Assembly: GCA_030562195.1 (NCBI GenBank)
Contig: CM060200.1
Span: 19,214,594 to 19,278,593, forward strand
DNA length: 64,000 bases
DNA from: Nipponacmea schrenckii
Taxonomy: Eukaryota > Mollusca > Gastropoda > Lottiidae
Direction: 5' to 3'
Positions within the stretch are counted from its first letter, which is position 1, and each line of letters begins with the position of its first letter. Position numbers and translations under genes: made by a program. The notes beneath the pieces are model-generated. The model was not told the DNA's origin and ran no database searches. It saw nothing but the letters and a program-made list of their open reading frames with translations. Positions 29,201 through 42,200 of the stretch are shown one piece after another.

Positions 29201-31316
29201 ATTTAGGACTAATACAAACAAAACCATTCGAAAAGTTATATTTCCATACCCTCTCGATAATTTTAATCTTTATTTCCAGTCAAGTGACTTGTGGAAGCCT
29301 CGAAAACCAGCTGATAGGCAAAAACACGTCTAAAGCATTGTCAGATACACGAGTGTTTACAGAGGAAGGAAAATATATTCAAGTTTTACCATCCACTAAA
29401 ACTTGTAACGACAGAGCCCGATCCATGAGGAGTGATTCGGCTTTGAACAAAGTTGAAACCTACCATTCGCCTCGCAAATCTCCTCAACAATCGCCTAGAG
29501 GATCATCAAGATCCAAGATAGCAAACGGTCGCCAACAAGATTTCAATACGAATCAGTTTTCTTTCTGCAACGGGCTGCCTCAAAATAACAATATTGTTTA
29601 TGGAAGCAAAGAGTTTTACTCTACATCGGAACGGAGTGTATTCAAAGAACCTGGGAATTTCCAAAATGGTGATTACAACCGGACCGGAAACCAGGTGAGT
29701 CAAGAACAGCAAAGGTTCCAAACGAGTCACCAGCCAAAAAATGACGCATCAAAGTTCTTCACCGCACTAAAGCAATATGGCTGGTTTGAAGATAATTATG
29801 GACCGAAGAAAAATTCAGACAAAAGGCAGGAGGTGAAGTGGTATCAAAACCAAATTTCTGAAAAGAATTCACAAGCAACTGATTTTGATTCTAGATTTCC
29901 ACAGTCCAATAAGAGTACAAAACGACAACTGTTTCAAACTCAAGCTGGATACTCAACTGAAAATGTGATTCAACCAACAAATAGAAAAAACCGAGGTCTG
30001 TCATTTCTCAAGAGCCAGGAGCATGTCACCAGTTAAACATCATGCTTGGCAGAATTCCAGCTTCAGTTCGCAGTTTTCTTCTCCAAATAACTCTCAAAAT
30101 TCCTTTCTTCTGAATAACTCACCGGAACCACACCAAACGTCCTCACAACTTAGCGCAGCGAGTGAACCTTTTGTTCCTGCACGTCTTCAGAATCCGGAAG
30201 TTCAGAAACACACAACACCAACTAAAATCAAATTTGAGCCCGAATCAAGTCCTGTAAGTTTTTTTTTTAGCTGATTATCTATAATTTTATATTATGATAT
30301 TGCTATTCAGCTATGATCTAGAAAATACACGAGGGGTCGGGGTTACTGGTTATTTTATTGGAATTTCTTAATAATTTTCTTATTAAATTGGAGGTTCTTA
30401 TAAAGTCTTTGATTAAGAATTGATAATTTGGGTGCTCTGTGTTTGAAATCAATCGCGCGAAAAATGGTAGTTTAAATTGTAGTTTTGTTTTTACTTTCAT
30501 AACTTTCATTTATTAATTTTGAAATTAAATTTCAGGTAAAATGTCAGACCCCGAATAAAGAGTTCATACAGAAACTTCTGCAATCACCGGAAGTAATGGC
30601 ACCGTTACTAACCACTAACGACGCCAAACAAGCGTATTTGATACAAATGAAGAATAAGCAGATTCGCAGACAAGCAGCTGCCCAGGTGGTACTGAATCAT
30701 CAACAGCAGACATCGCCTTTAGCTACACGGTCGCCGGGCCTCCATTCCAACCAGAGTCCGCTGTCCGTAAAACACCAAATGGTGCCACCTCAGCCAAATG
30801 TGAGGCTTATTTAACCAAAACTCTCAAAATCCACACACTTCCTTCCCTCCACAACATCTTCATCATCAGCTTTCGCATCCTCCACCCATCGTTGGAGCAA
30901 ACACTATGGTTCCGCAATGGCCATGTCCACAACCCCCTGTTTCACGCCATTTGAACTTTGGATTTCCAGAACCTCGTCCACGAACAGTTCTTCCTCAGAG
31001 ATACGGGCCTCCCTTAATTGCTTGGCAATTTCCAGGCTACCAAACCCAACCTCGTCTCGTCCATCAGTTTTACAACGTCAACAACAATAGCAATCCATCT
31101 GGAATCACGGAAGATTTGTCTGGTTATAGCACCGCATCCAGCGAATCATTAACTTCCGTTTCTTCATTCCGAGGGAGACCAATCCGAAGACGTTTCACAA
31201 CCAACAACAAGAAGCGCTCGGCCATTCAGAGCAAATTCGGCAAATTTGATTCACATTCCTACTATCTAATAAAAAAAATCATTGTTTGTTTGTTTGGGAT
31301 TATTAAGTTTTCGTGA
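26252..31316 (+). CDS. Unknown Ser/Asn/Gln/Pro-rich protein, eight exons
   Basis: I do not recognise the family. Proposed exons: 26252-26511, 26939-27002, 27876-27967, 28274-29029, 29280-29694, 30053-30253, 30536-30799, 30870-31316; all phases close, 832 aa. The N-terminal 300 residues look folded (FNGLFHNQGFFLDDLERDI, ADEYYNKYRQYLIQL). The middle is disordered, with SP-rich stretches (SPRKSPQQSPRGSSRS). A predicted helix, AYLIQMKNKQIRRQAAAQVV, lies in exon 7, and the C-terminal part is Pro/Gln-rich ending in a basic patch (RGRPIRRRF, NNKKRSAIQSKFGKF). Intron 30800-30869 is only 70 nt, with GTGAGG and CATCAG ends. The 29695-30052 segment can be retained or spliced (see findings). Candidate poly(A) signals AATAAA lie at 31624 and 31733. 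A disordered RNA- or chromatin-associated role is possible but unproved. Confidence 0.7.
27039..27509 (+). mobile_element. piggyBac-type MITE, AGGGGC family copy 1
   Basis: 471 bp bounded by TTAA (27035-27038 and 27510-27513), with terminal repeats AGGGGCACAGTCTTGATT and AATCAAGATTGTGCCCCT. Lies in intron 2 of the unknown gene. Related in reverse orientation to 51346-51709. Confidence 0.8.
29695..30052 (+). other. Candidate exitron / alternatively retained coding intron
   Basis: The 358-nt segment starts with a perfect GTGAGT donor (after AACCAG) and ends GCTTGGCAG. Both sides are phase 0. Splicing joins two otherwise out-of-frame open frames. Retention reads 113 further codons and ends at TAA 30034-30036, giving about 642 aa instead of 832. 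Composition is exon-like (Ser/Gln/Asn/Lys-rich protein, no T-rich tract). Confidence 0.55.
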
Positions 31317-33272
31317 CCATTGATTACCTTTCATAAAGTTTCTCGGATTTATTTCAATAATTTTACGATGATTATTATTTGTCTTTTCGTGGATTTTAAT
31401 GGTAGGGTAACATGATGAATTGCTGTTTTGGATTCTGATGCATTTGGGTGCGGTAATTCTTGTAGGTTTTCGTCGTTTCATAGGTCGAATTAACTTGTGA
31501 GCAATTGCATACGAGACTGCGCATAGTTCATGTGCCCTACATGGAATGTCAATGTAAGAACCATGCGTAGTTTCGTAAGTGAACATATTCTGTCCGAGTT
31601 TCTTTTGAAGTAATCAATTTGTTAATAAATACAGCCAGTCTGTTTGTTTCTACATAAGGTGTAGCCATTGGAGTAACCGTTTTTTCATAATTCATAGGTT
31701 TCATGTGCTGCCGTATTGTAAGTTTTCATTCAAATAAAGTTAAATTAAAATTAAGATTGTTTGCAAAACAAAAATTAAGCTATTTGATTAGATTGTACGC
31801 TTGTGATTACAGCTTTTTGCGGCTCTGGTTGGCAATATTAAATACAATTTTGCTGGCGTAGGCCTATGATCCAATCAAAGTCTTATCCAAACGATTCCTT
31901 GCGTGATCGATTGAGTTCAAGTTTATAATTGGTCTTCTATGGTGATTAGAAACATTCACAAGGACAGTTTCTATGGAATAAACCCTAATTATGACCACCT
32001 TTACAGATAACTGAATGTTGTAAACCTCATACAAAATTGTGGACAAGACAAGTGGTTCCTTCATTAATCAGAGAAAATGAATGTGTTTCTTGGTTTAAAA
32101 TGATCACTAGTTCAGGTCAGTAGTTCACTTGAAGGCTTGCAAGGTTCGACTATTAGCTGTGGTAGATATTATAAGGCCACAGAGTTAATTATAATTATGT
32201 AAGACATTATTCTAAATTTACTCCAAGCAAAATATTGGTCTAAGGGAGGTAAATCCAATTTTATTATTAAATGACTTGGCAATCGAGTTTAAAGAGTAGA
32301 TAACTGGTTACGACTCAATTAGCGCGTTAAACCGGAACTTATCGTAGTTTGTAATGAAAAAATATTTTGGGGTAAGATTTCATTTCGGAAATATCAGGGA
32401 CACTGTCTTTGAAAGATAACAACATTATCAGAAATTAATTAATACTGAATAAAGAATCTTTTCATCCATAAAATCGACCCATATCAATGACTTCCTCTTA
32501 TCAATCAGCCGACTGAATGTTTGTTTATGTTTGTGTACTGGTTGCTATTGTAAAATCAATAACGATGCAGTCAAGTTGAGAAACCAATCAATGGCGGGTG
32601 TATGAAGTTTTCAACTTGTTTCAACTTGTTGATTATTGATGTAAACTTGTCGTCTGGATTTTTTGAAGAGGAGAATTCTATAGGTGAGAACAATCGATCA
32701 ATCAATGATCATAAATAAAATATTTGAAATGGCAAGTTTTTCTTCACCCTCCCCCAGTTAAACAGTGTACAGAAGCATTGCCATTAGTACATTATTGCCA
32801 TTTTTGTTAATGTATAATCACCCTACAGTTGCATTGAAACTATATTTGCCTTAGAAACCTTGCATACTCTGTGTTTATCTGACTAACATTGAATTTGCCA
32901 CATCTGAATGTACCATATTGAAATCGAAAGCACTCAGTAGAACAAAATACAAATAGTGTTATAGCACATATTTTTTATCTAGGACATCTTCTAGTGAAAA
33001 AGATTTTTAAAAAAATTAATCAATAAGGACCATAATACACTGGTCTGACTACTCACCAACATAAGTAAGCTCAAAATATTTTCTTTATAGAAAGATCTTT
33101 GCAATTCCAAATTAGACTTCAATTGCATGCCATATAATGTCTTAAAATGTCTTCAGGTTAAAAAGAATATATAAAGTTGGATATTTTTGCCAATAAACAT
33201 TCCCTCAAGTGAAACTGGATATCAATCTTTAGCACATGCCAAGAACCCTTATTATTTTTATAGAAATAGACG
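31317..33272. promoter_or_regulatory. Intergenic region and CSPP1 upstream region
   Basis: 3' UTR of the unknown gene, then AT-rich spacer with no coding support. A GTGAGA donor at 32684, paired with the TTTTTATAG acceptor just before 33264, could bound a non-coding first exon of CSPP1 ending at 32683. This is a guess from splice signals. Confidence 0.4.
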
Positions 33273-36200
33273 ATGACAGAAAAACTAGCTGATTCGGATA
33301 TTGATAAATTCATTAGAGAACAGAAATCTAGATTAGTTTTAGAAAAACGAGAATTGGATGTAAGTTATTAGACCCTTTATCAATGTGCTGGATTTCAAAA
33401 ATAGATATGTTAGTTTGGTCAAATTTTTTACAGATTTATAAGACTCTAGAGTGTAGAGTTCATATCCCTCTAACCAGAGAAAAGATTGCGTATAAACATG
33501 AAGATGTTTTTACTGGTCAAATCTTTCAGGTCTTTTGGGACCCTTCATCATCATTTATAAGACTCCTTACCCTTAGATAGAATGCCTATGTTCACTAAAT
33601 ATGTGAGGCCTTGAGACCTCATCTTCTTCTGATATGTACTGAAATTGCATAAGATGTGATCCTAATAGATCTATCTGAATTTCCACACCCATTGTCAAAT
33701 GCTATGGTATTTGAAAGATATTCGGCCTAACTTAGGCACTGTTAGTTGAAGTTAGTTCTAATTCTATGCAAGGCTGGAAATAATTTGACAGGTAACAAAA
33801 AATGACCCTAATTTTACAAATGAGCTCTTCCAATTATACGTATACAGTATTATAGTGATAGAATGTATGCATGTGTGGAAGAGTTCAATAGAAAATTGAG
33901 GGGTTTCAAATAGATGACAGACACACTATCCAGTCTTGATTCTATGTCATTGTAAAAAAAAAGTAATACCTGTATTTTACACACAGAATGAGGAAGAGTA
34001 TCAGAGGACAACACGAAGAAGATGGGCTGAACCCGATAAAGAAAATTTAAATTATAGTGACAAAAAAGAGGTGAGATATTTTACTCTGTTACTAAAATAT
34101 CATGTTACTTTTTTACCTTATAGCCCCTCTTTTTCAGATTTCTAAACAAACTCAAGTAAGCTATCAATCAGTTAATACTAGATTGTTCTGTAGATTCATT
34201 TGGTAAAATCATGTAAAAATAACAGTATTTGACAAGTGTGGGTTAAATTTAAACTGTTGATGGACATCTAAAATTTGAAAGTTTAATAAAGCAATAAGTT
34301 TGATATAGAAGTCTTGTTTTTATTTGATTTAATTTTGTGTTGTCATTACAAAGTAGACCTAGAATCCATAGCACAGTTACTGTTAATATTGTCAAGCACC
34401 TTGCACTCTTGTTAGTTTTTGTGCACTATGTTGTTTTGTAGCCTGATACACAACTGGACCTGCGACGTCCGGAGACACCAGCTAGACAGGGTTATCCAGT
34501 TGATAATAGACAAGTGATTAAACAGCGTAAACAGTTATCAGAACAGAGGAAACAAGAGTATAATGATTATTTAAAGGTATACGTGCAATTTCCCTCTGCC
34601 GAAATTAATTCTCATTTTTGGGTGATCTAAACGTTTGTTCTAATCCTTGTCATTTCAATTAGTACAGTCTTATCAGAACATAAAACATCTTAGAAAATGC
34701 ACAAGACCCTTGAGTCAGGTCAAGCTTGTGGATCAGAATAACATTGAACATTCCCTATTTGAGTAAATGGCCGTGCGCTACAAATATTGATGACTAAGAA
34801 GTTTGACTTATTCTATGAGACTGAAATTTTTATTCCATTCTAAGGGTTATGGTTATGTTAATATCCATTTTCTCTATAGAGTCACACAAACAATCGTAGA
34901 ATACCACGAAATCTAACACCAACCCAGAAAAGTATCCAGGTTGGGAACCCGAATGATAAAACAAAGGAGGTATTGAAGACAGAAAGAAGGAATGATTATA
35001 ATGAATATTTGAATCGGGAAAAGGTAGCACATTTAGTTTTTACACCCTTCACTGCATGTTTGTTGTTTCATTGCATGTTTGTTTGATGTTTTTCACTTTA
35101 GCTGATTTTTGTTTTACAATGGTACTATATGGCACAACACCTAAAAAACACTTTCATGTATATGGTTTCATAATTTTGTATTATTGCTACATGTATAAGA
35201 AAATATTATATAAAATTAAACTTTTCGAATTGGCCTGGTATGTCCAATGATGATGCTCTTTGGCCAAGTTTAATGATTTAATTTGATTCCCATTCTGAGA
35301 AGTAGTTTTCTTTAATGTACACAGATTTGATATTTCATTATCATATAATGTTATATTATGAATAGCAATTTTCAATACCACTATTTTGGACAATTTGTTT
35401 CCTTCTCTTCATCTAAATTTGAATTTTCAGAGAAAACCTAGAAAATTTCCAGGTAGGAAAACTCCACTCCCAGAAACCAGACGTGTTCCTTATGAACCCA
35501 GACCTCAAGAGAGGCAATTCTATGATCCACAGTTAAAATATTCTGATGAAATGCCTCAAAATGTTGACTTGAGGTTGAAGCTTGAGGTACTTTTAGTTTA
35601 GTCTAGGTTTAAAGAAATTCGTAGATTGGTTTTTCTCTGTTATTTTTTACGCTATGATGTCTTTTCATACATACATTGGACCTGTTGCTTTCTGACTATT
35701 GACTATCTAGTTAGTTAAGGAGTATTTCAATTTATTAACCAAGACATTATACATCCAGGGTGTTTCTCAGTAGATATGATGGGAGGAAAAGTGAAAATTC
35801 TAGAAAAAAGGCATGTTCAAAACTATGCTTCAATATATGCACCAAGCCCCTGGAATGTAACTGGAGTGTGATCTCGAAATGAATTTTATTTTCAAACTGC
35901 TCTTACATTAAAAGTTGGCTTCAGATTCAGCACTTTTCTTAGAGAGTTAATGTGCAGCTGTCTTTGATTTATTATGCGCAATAACGTGACAAAAACATGT
36001 TATAATCTGAATGCCCTTTAAACATCTTTCCTACCTTCATCTATTGATTAATAAACCTGTTTTAATTATTGATAAAAGTAATACAGATCTATCAGTTGCT
36101 TGGCAACACATTAAACAATTTAATAAATATATATTAACTTCATTGTTTACGTTGCCAAGGTAATACTGATGTTATATTAGTAATAATAATATTAGATGAA

Positions 36201-39200
36201 AAAATGACATTATGTGACATTTATATAAGATACATGACATTTCATTTCTGAGTAATCTGTTAACCTTCACTTGGATGTTACATGGTATATTTCACAGTCT
36301 TAGCTTTCACTAATTTGTACAAATTACCATCTTTGAGTTTAAGGGTAGTAAAAAAAACAACACCTATTAAGTGAGTAATCTGACTTATGTTGGTAACACC
36401 TGTTAAAGTCTGCTAGGTCACCTAACTATTCCTCCATGATTCAAAGAAGCAAATTATTTAAAGGTTAAAAATATAAGTATATTGTGAATGGCATGTGTTA
36501 CAGCATGTTTTTAGTTCTGTTTAAATATTTCTATTGCATATTGTACTTGGTATATAGTTAATTTGTTGTTTATGACAATACCAGTGTTAGTGTATAATCT
36601 AGACCAAAATAATACTATATACACTGTAGTACTGAACAATTGAAATATTTATTATTGTAGTATATTTTAAAGTACAGTAAATTAGAGATAATATCAAATA
36701 AAAATGATATTAAAATCATTATACAGACCAGAAACTGTTAATTCCCTTTTCTATTCAACATACAATAAGATATTATAATGAAACTTGGTAATTGAAAACT
36801 GACGGTGATCTATTTGTTCATTGGGCTCACTTAATCTTAATAACAAAACCAGGGTTTTGTGTCCCAAGCTATTGCTACAGCACAGTTTATTAGACAAATT
36901 CTGTTATACAATAGAACATGACTCTGCTGCTCTAGTAAAATTACCTCAAAATATAAGTGTTAAAATTATAAAATATTGAAACCTTGGAGAAAGAGTGTAA
37001 CTTTTATCTATTACCATATTGTGATATGTATAGATATTGTGACCCTTGTATCGCGATATGTATCGTATCGTGGCATGATTGGTGATACCCAGCAACCTCT
37101 TTTAAATCCTTGTAAGGGGAAAGAAATGTCGCCAAAATTAAAAAAAATATATCTCCAAGATTGATCTTTATTTTGAATAATCTTTATTTGATAAATAATT
37201 TGAAAAATTATCAGTATGGTTCAATAATATTTTTAAATGAACTTAAAGAATCTGAAATAATAATCAATATTGTAGGTAGATGAGAATCCATTATCAATTC
37301 TCCACTGAACTAGTATAGATTTTCAAAAATCCAATATAGGTATGGCTAAATAATTGATAATGATAATCAAGTCTATATAGACTAGATTATATTAGTCACT
37401 ATTGATCTGTGATGAAGAGTTGTTTGTCAGTTGTTTGTTAGTTACATGACTTGTTAATCAAGATTCCTACATCGCCCTCAATTATCATTTGTTAAAAACA
37501 GAAAGTGATTAAATTCTGGATTTGTAGAGACTTACAGGAATTTTTAAGTAAGTTTAAATAGTGACTATTCTAGAGGTTTTTCAATGCTAATTCAGTTGTC
37601 TTATATTTATTTATTTATTTTTAGTAGAACCAAATTTTGTAAATCCTATTTTTCCAAAGTATTTTCGTTATCTATGTGAAAACACCTATTCTTGGATTAT
37701 GTAGCCAAAGAAATTTGATCCTTCAAAAATACTAATGATTGAAAAGGATCTTTGAGAAATGTAACAAATGTAGTCTCTCTGATAATTTCCTGTTGAAAGA
37801 AGTTTGCTACAACATTTGATCAAACACTGTTTTTAATAAATGTGTATTAGCTGGAATGTGGATTCATAAACCTGTTTGTAACAGACTATAAGAACTGTGC
37901 TGTTGTAGTGTAAAAGCTTGTCTTTTTAGATTTATTATACACAATCTTTCTCTTTTACTTCTTTCTTTTCTACTCCTTTTTTTTTTGTCTTTTTTATTTT
38001 AATCATAAAAGCATTTGAGGGATTGAATAAAGAGATGTGCTGAAATCTGTAATTTAACAAAAATTTTTTTGGTAATCTATTAATTTCAGTTTAAGATTAA
38101 ATTGTGTTAGTTATATAATCTTTTAAATCCACAATCCTCTAAATATTATGAGTATGGTGCTTGGGATAAAAGGAGGGCTTATAGTCAAGAAAGCTGGAAA
38201 GTTTCAAATTTGACCTTGAAATTCGAGAAAAACAACAACATTGTTTATTTTTGTATCAATTTAGTTAGATTCATCTGATGAATATTACCCTGTCGAGACT
38301 GAGACTCCAAAAGCAGCAAGTCTTCCGATTGGTCAATACGAGATAGAACGTAGAGAACAAGCCCCGGAAATAAAACGTCAATATCGGGCTGATTTAGAAA
38401 AGGTATTTGATTCTAGCTAGGAGATATAGAATAGTTACTAACCATCGATTAATTTATTGATCAGCGTATTGTCACCATAACTTATTGTATTTGAGTAACA
38501 GACCAGATGAGATGGGAGAATAGTGGAAGCTGGAAACAGTATTTTACTTACAATATTATCAAACATTTGATTTGCTGGGTATCATAAACCAATTGTTTTA
38601 GAGACACTCTCTAATTCTTAAATAAATATAGTATGGTTATAAAAACTAATGTTTCAAGATTTTGTGAATTTGTAGCAACTGCGAGAGAAAGAACAAATCA
38701 ACAGAAAAAGATCTGGAACTAAACAGAAACTTGACTATGGAAAGGTACATGGATTTAGTTGAACCTAACAATCTATTTCTATACAGAATAAAATCATTTC
38801 TATAAGATTAGTTAAATAAAAGTTGCTATTTCTTTGATGTATATTTGTGCTCAAAATACTCAAATAACCATTAAAGGGATAATAGGCGTTAGAACGAGGC
38901 ATAAAATTTTAAGTTCACTCAAATTTGGACAAGCACAGTATATATCCATCAGTAGACTTACCTGGTGTCATACCTATACATCAAAATCCCTCTAAAATCC
39001 GATAAATCCCCAAAATAAAGTAGTTAATCATAAAACGCTTGAGCCATCCATCAAGCGATTTTCAAATCGTGTAAATATAAAGAAGAAGTAACTCTAACAT
39101 GTGGGTTTTCACGCGTCCTTGACCCCTACTGTTGAATTCCACAATGATGTTTTAGCGTTGATTTACCAGACGCTTTTATTCTCAAACTGAATGGAATCGT

Positions 39201-42200
39201 CGCTGGCTCACTTTTTTTTTAAAATTCCAAATATATTTTTATTGTGGCTTTTTATAATTTGGTAAAGTGTGGGATGCATACTTATTTAACTAATAGTCAA
39301 TATTAAACACAAATATAAGCCATAGGATGAGTGTATTCTAACACCTATTATCCCTTTAATAAGCAAGAAGTCTACTACAGTCTAAATTGATGTATTTTTT
39401 AAATGAATTTATAGAAATGTGTGTATGTTCTTAGATTCAAGTATTTCTTGATTATTTTTAAAATAGAATTTTTGCTCTCAGGCCCGACAGGATGCGTTTA
39501 AAAAACAGATTAGAGTTCAAGGAAGTCCTCGGAAGTCTGCTGATAAGTTTGGGGACATGAGAAAACCTCCAGCTGATTATAGAAATATTAAAACATTTAC
39601 AGAATATAATAACTCCCAATCTAAACATATATTTAAAAACCAATATGATTATGAACAGGTACTTGTTTTTGTTTCTGTAACAAACATTACAATATATTTG
39701 AAAATTCCTCAAGGATATACTGGACAGAATGAATTTTTTTTAGGAAAATACTTAACTAGGTATTGATAATATGAAGTTATGAATTGTGTGTGCTGAAGAT
39801 ATTTTTGTTATCATAATGATAGGCCTCTTTGCATTTTACAGATTTTGAATTCATTTAGAACTATTTGAGTTTTCATTTTCTTTTTTTCTTATTTTAAATT
39901 TATTTTGATATTATTCCATTTGTTCCTCCTATTAATTCAGTGGCAGAAAAAACAAATAGCAGCCTTGGACGATATCGAAAGACGTCAACGAGAACTACGT
40001 CTTAAGTTAGAGCGTGATCAAACAATAAGAGAACTGGAACAAGATTTAAATCCTCAAGATGATTATGAAATTGACATTCATGCTCAAAGGCTGTTAGAGA
40101 AAAATCGCAGTCCAAGTCCCCATGTTGATCCTCCTTTATATGACCCGATTGAAGCTGAACAACTTCGCCAGGTATTTCACGTAGAAAAGTTTTAAATTTT
40201 AAAAAGATAGATGCTTCATCAGTTAACAGCTAGCTTCAGCCTTCAATTCAACACTCTTGTTTTGAGAAAAGTATTAACTGGCAATTAATATTATATAATC
40301 TAACGTTACATAGTTTTAGAATAAGTGCGACAGAGTTGTATGTAAAAATTGTTAAATGATATTTCCGAGTTCATATATGGATGTTAATTGATATTTCTTG
40401 TCATATTAATGATAAGATATTATATTATTCATTATTATATTTATATATAATTATTGATTTATAAATATTTGAAGGGATAGGTTTAAGGTATTTTTTTAAC
40501 AAATTATGCGATTGTCATGCATTTCTAGTCTAGCATATAATCAAAAATCAAATCAACCCCACAAAATGGCAAACCTATCCCTTTAATTTAGTCAGCCTTA
40601 ACATTTTGCTAGTTAGTTTTAAGTCATTGAATGGGAAAATTTTTTCATATTTTATTAAGAACATAAATTCAAACACATATTATTTTAACGAGATAATACT
40701 ATCTTATATTTTTGAATATTATTTTATAGGTATTTGGAATAATAATCATTTAGTAATTTAATCCTTTAACAGAAATATTTCATCATATTATGTTTGAATA
40801 ACATATCAAATATATTTCTTGCATACATTTAAAAGTTTTGATCAAGGTTGTTTAATTGAAATTTTGAGTTTATGTCCATTACTTATTTTAGAATAACAAG
40901 AATAATTTTCCATTCTCATTTTTGTTGAAATGTATATTTTGTTTTATTATCATCTAGTAATAAGTTATTTTGAAAACCCGGACAGTATATTGACTGTCTA
41001 TTTTACAATTAATATTCAACTAACCAAATATAAAATACATGGACTAATAGTGTATAAAACAAACATAGTTATTTTCTTTGATATTTTATCTTTCAGTCTG
41101 CCCGAGAAAGCCCTGAAGGTTTTCTGATTCCAGATAATTTATCAAAAGAAAGAGCTGATAAATTACGTCGAGAGCGGCAACAAGACTATCAAGATATGAT
41201 GGCTCAGGTAATTATTAATTCTTCATAAATGGTTAAGTCTTGAAGTTGGGAAGTTAGAAAGAAAGGGTGAGGGTAGTTTTTAGCTTGACAACACTGGTTG
41301 ACGGTGGACAACTAATTTGATACAGATTTGGAAATCTCAGCTATTTGTGAATTTTTTTCAAAATGAAAATCTGACATAAGGTTTGTTTATAATTTCATAA
41401 AAAATGAGTGACTGATGATCCAAACCATTGTTCACATTCTGCACCGATTTATAAAAACTCCATTGTTGATTACTGCCTTACGAAACGTTACTTACAATGA
41501 TAAATTTAAACATATCATTTCTGCCAGGCCATGGTTATCTAAACATTCCTTCATGTTTTCATTTTGAAGATTATTGTTAGTCAAAATTGATCCATAGCTT
41601 TAAAACAAATGGTTTAATCTCTCTATCTTCTTCAAGAAACTTTTCATCTGACCCATTATTTCTATGAAGTATAGGATGTCATCAGATACAGAAATTAACG
41701 ATACTTTTTCTCTTTTCATAATACTGTGCACCAGATTTGCACCTAGATTATATAGATTCACGATTTGAACTAATATATAAGAGAATGTACATTTTTTGTT
41801 GGTATTTAACAGTTAGTTAATCATTATGATTCATTTTGTAAAATTATTTATTTTTTTATTATATATAATAGATCACACAATCAGTTGCTGCTTATTGCAA
41901 TTTTCCTGCATTACAAACAATGTGAAGTTTATTCAATTTTTAGTTTAAAGATTGAGACTGATATTGGCATAGTACATGTATAGTTTCTATTTGACCTGGC
42001 TTTGGCTGGAATCTCAAATAAAATGTGTACTTTGGGTTTAAAGACCAAGATTGGACATGAAACTTTAAGACATTTGATGAATTTAGAATGATTTTGAACA
42101 CTTACTTTACCAATATCAGTTTAAGTCACATCATAAGTTTGCTGTATTTTGATTTTCACCTCTCGCCCACCTTGTTACCATAGAAACAAAGTTCACCAAG

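Noticed and set aside
30780..30906. Apparent second frameshift in the unknown gene
   Set aside because: Explained by a clean 70-nt phase-0 intron (30800-30869, GTGAGG to ATCATCAG).
31266..31586. 106-codon minus-strand frame
   Set aside because: Overlaps the 3' end of the unknown gene and its UTR; no recognisable domain or supporting signals.
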